A stretch of DNA of 64,000 nt, taken from assembly GCF_028372415.1 (NCBI RefSeq), contig NC_092876.1:56473256-56537255 (forward strand), read 5' to 3'. The notes under the pieces are model-generated. The model saw only the letters and a program-made list of their open reading frames with translations, had not been told where the DNA came from and did no database searches. This stretch comes from Notamacropus eugenii (Eukaryota > Chordata > Mammalia > Diprotodontia > Macropodidae). Shown piece after piece: positions 1 through 11,116 of the stretch. Positions within the stretch are counted from its first letter, which is position 1; each line of letters begins with the position of its first letter. The position numbers and the translations under genes are program-made.

Positions 1-39
1 AGAGAATTTAATAATCATGGAATTTTGAAACTCAGGAGC

Positions 40-270
40 TCAGAATCATAAAATCCTAGAACTTAGACCAGTTGACATCTTAACATCACAGAATCTTTGA
101 GTCACCTGAGACATCAGGACTTACCTAGACCAACCTCCCTCTCAGAGTAAGAATTCCCCAATAACATCCCCACTAGGCTCTGGGGACATTTCTTTCAAGG
201 CAGCCCATGCCACTGGTAGATTCTGGCTCAATTTCAGAATTTTCCTACAATCAGAGCTCCTTGTCTCCCT
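40..270 (-). mobile_element. CR1/L3-like LINE 3'-end fragment
   Basis: Reads as the reverse complement of the CR1/L3 3' region: the 'AAGGCAGCCCATGCCACT' motif at about 199-216 recurs in altered form near 16,795, 31,410 and 48,360. Heavily diverged; family named from memory. Confidence 0.45.
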
Positions 271-324
271 GAAACATCTACCTATTGGTCCAGGATCATT
301 TCTCTGGAGTCATATAGCATAAGT

Positions 325-456
325 CATAGCAATGTCATACAGTGGAGAGAGTATGGTCTTTGGAGTCAAAAGATCTGGGTTCAAATCCATGTGATCTCGA
401 ACAAGTCACTTAGTGACCCTGAAGTGCTCTTCTAGCTCAAAATCCATGATGATATC
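325..456 (+). mobile_element. CORE-SINE (MIR/MAR1-like), internally deleted
   Basis: Contains the SINE motifs 'GATCTGGGTTCAAATCC' and 'ACAAGTCACTTAGTGACC' and then jumps to the 3' tail 'CTTCTAGCTC', lacking the usual 'CTCATCTGTAAAATG' section. Confidence 0.6.
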
Positions 457-654
457 AGAAGGTACGTCTTTCACATGCTTACCCTTCAAATGTGTGTACC
501 ATAAATGTCTCTTATGTAGGCCAAATGTCTCAATTCCTCCAACTATCCCATACATAAAATAATTCCTAGCATCCTCAGTATCCTGGTTCCCCTACCCCAT
601 GTTCCTCATCAGATTTCCTCTCAAAACATGGTGCTCAGAATTAAAAGTGAAGGA

Positions 655-1135
655 GCAGCTCTGAGATTCTATGTCCTAAAGGTTTTCCTACCTCTGACAG
701 ATGTTGTATATTCCAAGGTTTACTCCCAGCTCTGATATTCTGTGTTCCAAGGTCCCTCCCAGTCTCCAAGGTCTAAGGTCCTTCAAAACTCAGACATTCT
801 ATGTTCTAGCTTTGATATCTTGTGTTCTAAAAGTTCCTTCCAGCTCTGACAATCTAGGTCCTGAGGTCTTTCCCACTTCTGACATTCTATATTTTAAGGT
901 TTACTCCTAGCTCTGGTATGCTATGTTCTGAAGTCTCTCTACATTCTGATATTTGATATTCTAAATCCCTCCCAACTCCTACATTCCATTTCTAAGGTCA
1001 GTAATAACTCTGAAATTCTTTCTTGAAGGTCCTTCCCAAGTTCACTCATTCTGTGATCTAAGGTCTTTTTTTTACTTCAGATATTCTGTTTGAAGATTTC
1101 CTTTTAGCTTTGACATTTTACATTCTAATGTAGAA
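655..1135 (+). repeat. Diverged ~33-bp minisatellite (LINE/SINE tail unit)
   Basis: About fourteen degenerate copies of a unit of roughly 'CCCAGCTCTGATATTCTG' plus 'TGTTCCAAGGTC' follow head to tail. The unit matches the 3' tail shared by MAR1-like SINEs and CR1/L3-like LINEs in this window. Same family as 5455-5725 and, in opposite orientation, 42,843-43,100 and 52,248-52,680. The high divergence suggests an old array. Confidence 0.75.
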
Positions 1136-1235
1136 TTTCTAGCATTTTATAAAGTTATCCATCTTAAGCTAGCCTTAGGGAGCCCACTGGAGGTGTTATG
1201 TATGTTATCAGCCAAGATAGTGATATTTTGAACAT

Positions 1236-1236
<1 letters not shown>

Positions 1237-1275
<39 letters not shown>

Positions 1276-1282
1276 CGCGCGC
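1237..1282. repeat. (TG)n microsatellite with GC-alternating end
   Basis: About 17 TG units followed by alternating GC/TG bases up to 1282; alternating purine-pyrimidine DNA of this kind can adopt Z-form. Confidence 0.95.
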
Positions 1283-2697
1283 ATAATGGAAGTAGCAACC
1301 CTGTTGACTTGGTGGGTGGGAAATCTGTTGTGTACTCCTGGATAGAGGAAGAGGAAGAGAATCACTGATTCTTTCTTGCTTTATGATTCCTGGGGTTCCA
1401 TGAAGGTGAAAAGAGGGTGACCAAGCAGCAAATGTTGCTAGAATTTTCCCAGCCCCAGGCTGGCTTACCATAGGATGATTGAGTGGTTGGTTAAGATGCC
1501 AGAATGACAGAATTGATTGAACAGGACCCCTAAAGGTTTTAATCTGTCAGAAAACAAGACTTTGGGGGTTTAAATGACCTCCACTCCACCCCTCAGGTTG
1601 CACATCACCCTTTAAGTTCTCAATGGGAACCCAGGGAGCTCCAGTGAATGGATGTCCACCCACCTCCGAGCACCCATGGAATGGGGTGTGCAGTGGGAGG
1701 GATCTGTGGGACCCCTAATGAAGTCCTTTTCAAAGGACAGGCTATCTGAGCAGATATTACTGTAAAGTAAGAGAGGTTTCCAAACAAAGCTAGGGATGGG
1801 CCCCAGCATGCCACCCTGCTCTCCAACATTAAAATCTGGAGGCAGAGAGGTCAGGTCGTTCTGAGGTCAAAGAGAATAAGACACTGAATCCAAGAATCTG
1901 AAGATCAACACGTATTGGGTTCCTTAATCTCCAGTCCCTGCAACTGGATTGGGTGGCAGCCTTTCTCTGGCTTTGGGCCAAATCCACAGAATGTAGGTAG
2001 GGTACACGAATCTGAGCTCCTACCACGTTAACAAAGGTCAGGAGCAGAGCACTCACCTCTTTGGTGACTCACATTGGAAACACTCGAATTGTGACTTGAT
2101 TCTGAAATCCAGCGGCAGTTCCTAAAATAAACCTGACACATGTGATAGACTGCTTGGCGACTACTGGGCTCTTTCAGGACTTGTCATATGGGGACATTGT
2201 TAGTTTGTGGGGATGGCGGAATTGAAATTATAGTCTTATACAGAAGCTTAGGGTATAATTCCTGTGGAAGCATGTAGGGGTGAGAACTTGGATTTTAGGG
2301 TTGCCCTCCAACCTTCCTCCCTGGGAATGAGGGGGGCTGGGTTGAGCCCCAAACAGCTCATTATCACTCCCAGAGAAAGGAAACCCACTATGTGAAAAGG
2401 AGAAGAGTTTGCCTACTTGTGCCAGACACAGTGTTAGAAACAGAAAGAATCCCTACACATAATTAACTTATATTCTAATGGGGAAGGTAGTAAGTACAAA
2501 TGTAAATAAATATAATATCAAATCAAGTTAATAAATAAAAATTAGTTGGGATGGGAGTTAGTCTCCTTTGCCATTCCCAGTCAGGGTTTCCGGAGGTCTC
2601 ACAAGCATTGTTTTCTGCCCTGGGTCTCCTTGTCCATCCATCTCCCCAAACCCATCATATCTTTGCCTGTTATTCTGTGTTGTGTTGTCTGTGAAAG

Positions 2698-2960
2698 CAG
2701 GGTGCAGTAGAAAGACCAGGCATGACTCCTGACCTGGGTTCTACTCCTGGCTATGATGCTAACTTTTCATGGCTTTAGCTCAATTACTTTTCCCCTCTGG
2801 CCTTTACAGGGATGAGAGGAAGAGTTAGTATAAGAGATCTATCTAGCTCTGATAGTATCTGTTCTAACGTCGCTCCCACCGCTATTATCCTACAGTCCAA
2901 GTTCTCTTCCACCTCTAACAATCTATGTTCTTTGGGATCTTCCATCTCTATAGTCCATAG
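2698..2960 (+). mobile_element. MAR1-like SINE with about three tail-unit copies
   Basis: 'ACCTGGGTTCTACTCCTGGC' at about 2732 marks the SINE, and the tail begins near 2840 ('ATCTAGCTCTGATAGTATC'). It is followed by about three ~33-bp tail-like units to about 2960, a short form of the larger arrays. Confidence 0.55.
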
Positions 2961-3189
2961 TCTCTGCCATGGTTGGTTTTTTGAATACGTGCTCCCTCTG
3001 GTGGAGGCCTCTACAGGAGTGGGGTGACCATTTCTAAAACTAAAGACTGTCCTGGGGACATCTCCACCCCTTGGCCTACAAGGCATCCTTTAGTGATGGG
3101 TTGCAGAGGAAAACTGTATTTGGGGGATTTATTATCTGTTTGGTTTCCACACAGTTCATTGCCAAAGACTCTTAGACACACTTATGCTT

Positions 3190-3350
3190 CAGAGAGAAGA
3201 GTCCTGAGCCAGGAAGCAGGAGACCCGGGGTATTGTTTCTGCTTCCTAGTCATTGAAACTTTCTGACCTCACTAAGCTCATCTGTGAAATGGAGATAATA
3301 AAACTTGGACTTCTTGAAGGCAGGGGACTGAACTGGATGATTTCTTAAAG
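3190..3350 (+). mobile_element. MAR1/MIR-like SINE fragment
   Basis: Carries 'AAGCAGGAGACCCGGGG', 'GCTCATCTGTGAAATGGAG' and 'GGACTGAACTGGATGATTTC', the order expected for a plus-strand CORE-SINE. Confidence 0.55.
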
Positions 3351-4013
3351 ACTACCTGTTCTCTCCTCAGTCAGCAAGGTCCAGCACCTAATTCCTTCCT
3401 TCCTATTTGCTCTTAATTTTTAAGTAATTTTCCTTCCCATTTGCTCTTAATTTTTAGTAATGAAAGGTTTTTAAATGTTTCATTGAAAACAACGTAGAAC
3501 ATTAGTCCAGCCACACAAACTTGTTTAGCAATTATTTACAGTTAAATGAATTCATTTCAATGAATAAAACATCCTAATAGCTTTGGCTTCACTCCTTTTC
3601 CTGCTGATCCCCCTCCATCCCTCCTCATTGTCCTTCTCTTTTGGCTTCTGCCACACTGCTTCCCCTGGTAGGGTCTTCCCATCACTTCCTCACCTGAGGC
3701 AATTCCAAACCCCACATGAAGAAATCCTGCTTTTTAGTTTGATGGTTAGAAGACCAACAGATGTGACACATCCATCCTAATTTTGTTTTGGTCATGTGAC
3801 CTGAGACCTGTTGGTTACACCCCCTTTCTGAGGCGAGGCTATCCACATATCTTCTCTGGTAAATGTTTTTCTCTTTTTTATTTGGGCTTCCAGATATTCT
3901 GAGAGTTAGCTCTCCCTCCAAATCATTTTTTCTCTCACCCTTTGTAATATTTTCTTTTGGGGAATAAAGAGAGGAGTAGAGAGTAGAGGAACTTTGAGGA
4001 AGGGGGAAGGGAG

Positions 4014-4233
4014 CAAACATTTATTAAGTACCTTATTATATGTTAAGTGCTTTACAAATTATCCCCTTTGATCATCACAGCAACTCTGGGAGGTGTCATT
4101 ATTCTTATTTTATAGTTGAGGAAACTGAGGCAGACAGAGGTTAAATGACTTGTCTAGGGCCACACAGCTAGTAAGTATCTGAGGCTGGCTTCCTGACTCC
4201 AGGCCCAGTGGTCTATCCACTGTACCACCTATC
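4014..4233 (-). mobile_element. MIR-family SINE, near full length, reversed
   Basis: Reverse-complement MIR order: 'TTATTAAGTACC', 'GAGGAAACTGAGGCAGACAG', 'GGGCCACACAGCTAGTAAG', 'CCACTGTACCACC'. About 220 bases. Confidence 0.8.
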
Positions 4234-4584
4234 CAATTCTGAATGTTAAGGAAAGAAAAATAGAGGAAAGGAAAAAGAGAATAAGTCAGAGAAAAGACAT
4301 AGGAGGACAAAAGATGAAAGGATGAAAGGGAGAGATAAGAGAAAGAAAATTAGAGTGATAAGGAGGGGAAGAATGAATGTGGATGAGCTATTGAATCCAT
4401 AAAGTGCAAAGTGTCCAAGTGAGGGTGTCAGCTCAAAGGGATGGAGTTTCTAGGGAGAAAAAGACAAACATGACAATAATCACATGTTGGCAGATGTGTC
4501 TGTGGAAGCACTAATTCCTAAGGTGAATTTCATGAATAAAATCTCTAGATTGGCAGGACAATGATTTGCCTCTCTTGGTGCTAG

Positions 4585-4729
4585 GTCAGGTGGCCGCCGG
4601 ATGGCCAAGGTCGTCAGGAACTTCCTGTATGCCCAGAAAGTGCAAGACCCTGTGGAGCTCTATTCTGACTGGTTAAGTGTGGGGCATGTTGATGAGTTCC
4701 TCAGCTTTGTTCCTGCCCCTGGACAGAAG
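4585..4729 (+). CDS. PADI1: PADI1 coding exon 12
   Basis: 145 nt between acceptor 'TGCTAG' and donor 'GTACAG'. It begins with the last base of a glycine codon split with exon 11 and encodes '[17 protein letters not shown]' through '[10 protein letters not shown]'. It contains the active-site His and Asp in 'VGHVDEF'. The length equals that of PADI3 exon 12 in this window. Confidence 0.95.
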
Positions 4730-7700
4730 GTACAGTGTTCCCAGCCTCTTCTTTCCTTCTTCAGCTTGGATGACTACTATGGTAACTATAGATAGAAATA
4801 GTTAAACAAAATAACATCAAGTTATGTGTTCCAGAAGAAAGGGAAAAAGGCAGAGTCAATGGGACTTTGTCCAGGGTGCTGAAACCAATAAGGCACATTT
4901 TCTTGCCTTTGTCTCAAGGTCCTATATAGACCTATGCCACATTGCCAAAACTACCCCTGGTCCTTCACCAAGTTCTGGCTATACAGGTGCTCTTAACCCT
5001 TCTTGGGCCTGCCTTCCCCTCACTTTCTACCAGCCAGTGGTTAAGAGTTGGGGATCATTGTCCATGCTATCCACTCTATCTTCTGGTGCAAATGTACCCA
5101 GGGTGGACTGTCCTCTGCATTGCTCCCACCTTCAACTGGATTTGCTTTCTATACAATAATGCCTAGTCATCACTCTGATACCACATCAAATAGGGGAAGG
5201 TGACAACAGGAGGGCAATCATGAAAGGTTTCTAGGGGAGGAGTTTCTCTGAGTTCTGCAGCAATGAAGGGCTGTTCTGGTTCTTCTGAAAGACTTGCCGT
5301 TGACCAAGCAGCTCAGAGTTAATGTTTTTTTTAAAGGATATTTCTTTGAGGGACCTTACTTATTACTTGTATGACCTTGGGCAAGTCACTCCTCCTCCCT
5401 GAACCTGTTATCTTTTCTGTAAATTGAGGAGATTGGGCTAAATTAACTTTAAAGATTCTTCCACTTCTAGTGTCCTATATTCTAAAATCCCTCCCAGCTC
5501 TGATATTCAGTGTTTTAATACTCTCTCAGCTCTGACTTTCTGTGTTTTAAGACCCTTCCCAACTCTGGCATTCTGAGTTCTAAAGCCCCTCCCACCTCTG
5601 ACATTCTATGTTCTAAACCCTTCCCTACTCTGATATTCTGTGTTCTAAAGCACCTCCTAACTCTGACATTCTCTCTTATAAGGCTCCTCCCAACTCCGAC
5701 ATTCTAGATTTCAAAGGCCCTTCTGATTTTCAATCTGAAGTGTCTTCTCTCCCTGACAGGGTTTCAGGCTGCTCCTGGCCAGTCCCGATGCTTGCTTCAA
5801 ACTCTTTCAGCAGAAGAAGGATGAGGGCCATGGGACTGCTGCCCAATTTGAAGGTGAGTTGCTATTAAACATAATCATATCTTGTCCCTTTCATCTTTTG
5901 ATCTCTTTGCATTTCATAAACATCACTTAATCACTGGGTCCAACATAAACACACCACCTGCATCTAAGGATGTCTTGGGATGTGAAACAAACTTTAATTA
6001 ATACACCAAACATCCCTGTTTTGGAATGAGGGATGATGATTCTCCCTTTCCAGGGGCAGCGATTTGTGGAACAGAGAAGCTGGTTAACTTGCTTGAGGCC
6101 AGGAGGCATACTGATGACCCTTTGGGGAATTAGAACCCAGAACTTCCATGATCTTACCCAGATATCAAATCCAGGGTCTTAGGATCATGGTACCCATAGA
6201 TAGCTTTAAGGTCTGATGAGACCTTAAAGGCCATCAGCTCTGAGTCCCTCCTTTTACAGATGAGGAAAGTGAGACTTAGAGAGTTAGGTGACTTGGCTTT
6301 CTAAAATAAAGTATCTGAGGCAAGATCTGAACTCAAGTCTTCTGGGTTACATTATTTCTTAAGTGGAAGAAAGTCTTTTTTTTGAGGTTCTTCCTCTTAT
6401 ATAAAGATAAGGGAAAGATGGAAGGAGGCAGAAAGGTATGGAGGAAGAAAATAGAAAGAGCTGGAGGGAAAGGAGAGAAGAGAGCAAATATGAAGTTGGA
6501 AAGTGAAGCATCAATGAATGCGGGGAAAGTGATGAAATGAAGATAGAAACTCTGGGATGCTGGGTTCTCTTGCTGGGCTCCAGTTTGATTTGTGAGGTTG
6601 AGCAACTGTGCTTTAGTTTATATATTTGCAAAATGTGACTGGAGACTCAAGAGGGGACAGAGTCCATAGGATAAATCTTATTGAGTTGAACCAAATTTAT
6701 TGAGTCCCAGGTTGTGGGATACAACCTCCACACAGATAAGTAAGAAAAATTTAAGGACAGATTGTTAGCCTGGCTAGTACTTTTTGATTCCCAACTCTGT
6801 CATGTAACATGTTAGTTGCCACTCATAGGTTGGTGTCATCTATAAATTTGATAATTATTCCACCTGGGCCTTCATTTATGTCATCAATAAAAATGTTGAA
6901 GGAGCACATGGTCAAAGAATGGCACTCCACTGGAGACCTTCCTTTGAGCTGAGGTCAACTATCAGTGGTTTCTTTCTGGGTCCAGCCATTCAGCTAGTTC
7001 TCATTCCCTCTCTTATCTAAGCCATCTCTTTCCATCTTTTCTTCAAGGAAGCTTGAAATACTGGCAGATGCTTGACTGACATCCACATATACCATGTCTC
7101 TGGCATTTCCTTGATCTACTTGTTTAGTTACCCTATGAAATAAGGAAAGAAAATGAGGCTTACATGTTTTTATTGAAGACATGCTGGCTCTCCATGATCA
7201 CCACATCCTTTCTTAGCATTCACAAACCATCTCTTTAATAGTGGGCTCTAGAATTTTGCCAGAAATCTAAGTTGAGCTCACTTGCCTAAAGTTTGAAGGC
7301 TCTCTCTTCTTCCTTAAAAAAAAACAACTGGGACATTTTTGTATCTGGAATTTTGAGACAATTCTCCTGTTTTCCAATGTTTTTCAGACATCACAAGCAA
7401 CAGCTTATCAATCAACTCTGACATCTCCTTTAGTCTCCTGGAACATACATGGCTCATGTAGGCCTGGAAACTTAAACTCACTGAGGGAAGCTAAATGCTC
7501 TCTTGCTATTTCCACCTGTGTTCTGGATTTCAACGCCCTGTTAGCCATCTTTGTTTAAACTTCCTAAGCTGAAGAGAGTTTTCCTTGGCAGAGAAAATAG
7601 AAAGTTGAGTAGTTCTGCCTTCTCTCTCTCTTATATTCATTTGATTGTCCTGTCTGTCATGAACAATGATCCTGTCTCTCATTTTGGTCTTCTTTTTGCT

Positions 7701-9167
7701 CCCAATCTAACTAAGAAGGCTCTTTTGTCAATAGCATTCATATAATAATAATAGCACTTACTATGTGCCAGCACTTTACAAACATTATCTCATTTGATCC
7801 TCATAACCACCCTGGGAGGTAGGAAATCGAGGCAAAAAGAAGCTAAGTGACTTGCCCAGGATCACACAGCTATGTCTGAAGTTGGATTTGAACTCAGATC
7901 TTCCTGAATCCAGACCCAGCTCTCTCTTCACCATACCCCCTAGCTGCCCCACTGCATTTTGAGTTTTAGCATTCATTATGTTATTCTTTTTTCAAAATGA
8001 AAAAGTATTTATTAGGTGCTTACTAACAAGACAATATTGTTTGTTTTATTTTTCCCACTTAATAGTATTTTATTTTTCCAATTACATGTAAAGACAGTTT
8101 TCAACATTCACTCTTATAAGATTTTGAGTTCCAAATTTTTTTCTCTCCTCCCTCTCACCCCTTCCCAAGAGAACATGTAATCTGATATAAGCTATACATG
8201 TACAATCACATTAAATATATTTTCACATTGGTCACGTTGTGAAGGAAGAATTAGAACAAAAGGGAAAAATCGTGAGAAATGTATTTCCCTCCATCTTATT
8301 CTCCCCTCTTTTATTCCATTCTCTCTCTTTTCACCTTGTTTCTCCTCAAAAGTGTTTAGCTGCTGACTACCCCTCCCCCAATCTGCCCTTTCTTCTATCA
8401 CCCCTTCCTTTCTCTTATCCCCTTCCCCTCCTACTTTTCTGTAGGGCAAGATAGATTTCTATATACAATGGTGTGTGTGTGGTATTCCCTCTTTGAGCCA
8501 AGTCTCGTGAAAGTAAGGTTCACTCACTCCCTGTTGTCTCCCCCCCCTTTCCCTTCCACTATAAAAGCTTTTTATTGCCTCTTTTATGTGAGATAATTTA
8601 CCCCATTCTACTTCTCTTTCTCCCAGTACATTCCTCTCTCTACCCTTAGTTTTATTTTTAGATACCATCCCTTCCCGTCCAACTCACTCCTAGGCCCTCT
8701 CTCTCTCTCTATACTGCTAACTACCCCAATACTCTGATCCTTTCATCAAGAATGCGTGAAAGTTCTCCATCTCATTGAATAGCCATTTATACTGAAGCAT
8801 TATACTCAGTTTTGCTGGGTAGGTTATTCTTGGTCATATTCCTAGTTCCTTTGCCCACCATAATCATTATGCTATAAGACTGTATCATGCTTTTGTATTC
8901 ATGCCCTGTTATCTGCCTTTGCTTTTGTTTTTTCATTATGTCTTTTAAAAATCTGTGTGGATTATTACAGGATCACCTGCAGTTCTTGTAGTCAACTCTT
9001 TGTTTTCTTCCTCACTGAAATTGTTCAAGGGCATCTAGGTGGTACAGTGTGTAAAACACCAACCCTGAAGTCAGGAGGACCTGAGTTCAGATCTGGCCTC
9101 AGACACTTACTAGCTGTGTCACCCTGGACAAGTCATTTAACCCCACTTGTGAAAGGAAAGAAGGAAG

Positions 9168-9226
<59 letters not shown>

Positions 9227-11085
9227 GGAAGAAAGAAAGGAAGAAAGAAAGAAAGAAAGTTGTCCCAATTTATGTCCTCAGAAATGAGATAGTGTGATGG
9301 AGTTAGTGATTAGAGAACTAGCCTCAGAGACAGGAAGACCTGGGTTCAAGTCCTGCCTCTGACATGTTTTGACTGTGTGATCCTGGACAAGTCATTAACC
9401 TCTCAGTACCCTGAAGCAACTCTCGAAGACTCAAAGTTACAGCAAATGTGCTAACATGCCTTGATGGATGAAGTTTTTTCAACAAGTTGTTCCCTCTATC
9501 ACTGAAATATTAGTTCAAGTACTTATCCATAAGTCTTCAGAATTCCTTCCAAATTCTTGACAGTTTCCCATTCTGTTTGGACTGGATTTCCCTCTAGGAT
9601 ATAGCCTCTCTCTAAACTGTTTGAAATCTTCCATCCCCAAATTGTGAGTTCACCTCAGACTGTGTCCAGCTTTCCTCCCTGTCTCTATGACAAATTCTAA
9701 GATAAAGTAGTCCCTTTTCCCCAACATTCCCCCATAATTTTGCCCCCATGACTCATTCTATCTTTTTGGTCAGAATCAGGTTCTAACAGTAATCTCCCTT
9801 GGTGCTTCCTCTACCTCTTGAAGGATAAAGCTATTGAGTCAAGCCAAAGTTTGATTTGTTGCTCTGCTTTTGGTAAAGAGAGAGATTCAGCAGATGTATA
9901 ATTGAAGTACCCCATTACTACTATATTGTAGCTCTGAGCCCGGTTTTTGATCTTTTTATACACTTCTCATCTATTTCTTCCTGCTGGTTAGGTGGTTTGT
10001 AATACATTCCATGACAATGTTCTTTTTGTCTCTCCCTTCAGTGATTAGAGGCAGCTAGGTTGCACCATGGTTAAAGTACCTGGTCTGGAGTCAGGAATAA
10101 CTGAGCTCCAATTTGGCCTTAAACTCACACTAACTGTATGACCTTGGGCAGGTCCTTAGACTTAAAAGTCATCACACCATATGAGGTTGAATTCATCTTC
10201 TTGGATCCAGTTTTTCAAATACAAAGTAATAACAATAAATAGTGGCTTGCTTTAGGACCATTTTCTATCTTAATTCCATGAAAAAAGATGAAAAGAAAGA
10301 AATTACTAGGAATAAGGACTAGAACTGGGATTTTATTGGTCTAGTGAATTTTACCCATATAAACTCAGTCTTAGAAAGTTGCCTAGAGCGTTAAGAAAGT
10401 AAATGACTTGTCCAGATTCATACAGCAAGTAGCCAGAGGTAAGTCTTGAACCCAGATATGAGTTTGGCTCTCCACTATGACAAACTATCTCTCAGTACTT
10501 ATAATAAGAATAATATTAACAGATGACAGATTGCCAGACTACTGGTGCAGATATCAAAATATCTTTGTGAGTACAGCCAGTAAAATGTATTGGAATCAGA
10601 TACTTATCACAGATTGACCCACTGCCCACAATCACCCAGAAATCACATTGACTCACAAATATTTAAGAACGATGATTTAAATAGATGTTACTATATCAAA
10701 TATGGATCGTCTTGAACCTAGGTGGAACAAAAATTATCAAAATACTCAGATCTGGCATAAGAAATCAGACCCACGTGGGAACAAGCTGAAATTCCTATTC
10801 TTTCCATCATTCTGTGTGTTCCTGGAGTTGTTCAGAGTGTATCTTCTGTGAGACTGGAGATGACCCACATCCCAATGCTTTTACTCAACTAGAAGAAAGT
10901 AGTTATTTTATCCATCTGTTCAATGATGTTCAGAATATTTAATATAAAAGAACAATGACATGTTGGTGACTTTTACCAGGATCATTTCAATCTGTGCTAC
11001 ATCAAAAAGATGTGAATGAGATGATGATGATTACTACTACTACTACCACCACCACTACTATTACCACTACTACTACTACCACTAT

Positions 11086-11116
<31 letters not shown>

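Larger units (their letters stand above)
1..4584 (+). other. PADI1 intron 11 (3' part): repeats, no exon seen
   Basis: No coding exon found. Contents: an old minus-strand CR1/L3-like fragment (about 40-270), SINEs (about 325-456, 2698-2850, 3190-3350 on plus; 4014-4233 on minus), a tail-type minisatellite (655-1135), a TG tract (1237-1282), and otherwise unassigned sequence, including 1290-2690 and 3360-4010. Confidence 0.7.
4730..5759 (+). other. PADI1 intron 12
   Basis: 4730-5340 shows nothing I recognise. Then come a truncated plus-strand SINE (about 5345-5455) and the minisatellite that grows directly out of it (5455-5725), ending about 35 bases before exon 13. Confidence 0.8.

Noticed and set aside
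1237-1282. TG tract considered as a regulatory Z-DNA switch
   Set aside because: Simple repeats of this size are common in mammalian introns; nothing links it to a promoter.
1-4584. Search for PADI1 exon 11 or earlier exons
   Set aside because: No open stretch resembling '[13 protein letters not shown]' or other PADI exon motifs was found; exon 11 must lie upstream of the window.
9027-9260. SINE heads and cores considered as functional tRNA genes
   Set aside because: They lack a foldable tRNA cloverleaf and carry SINE bodies and tails.
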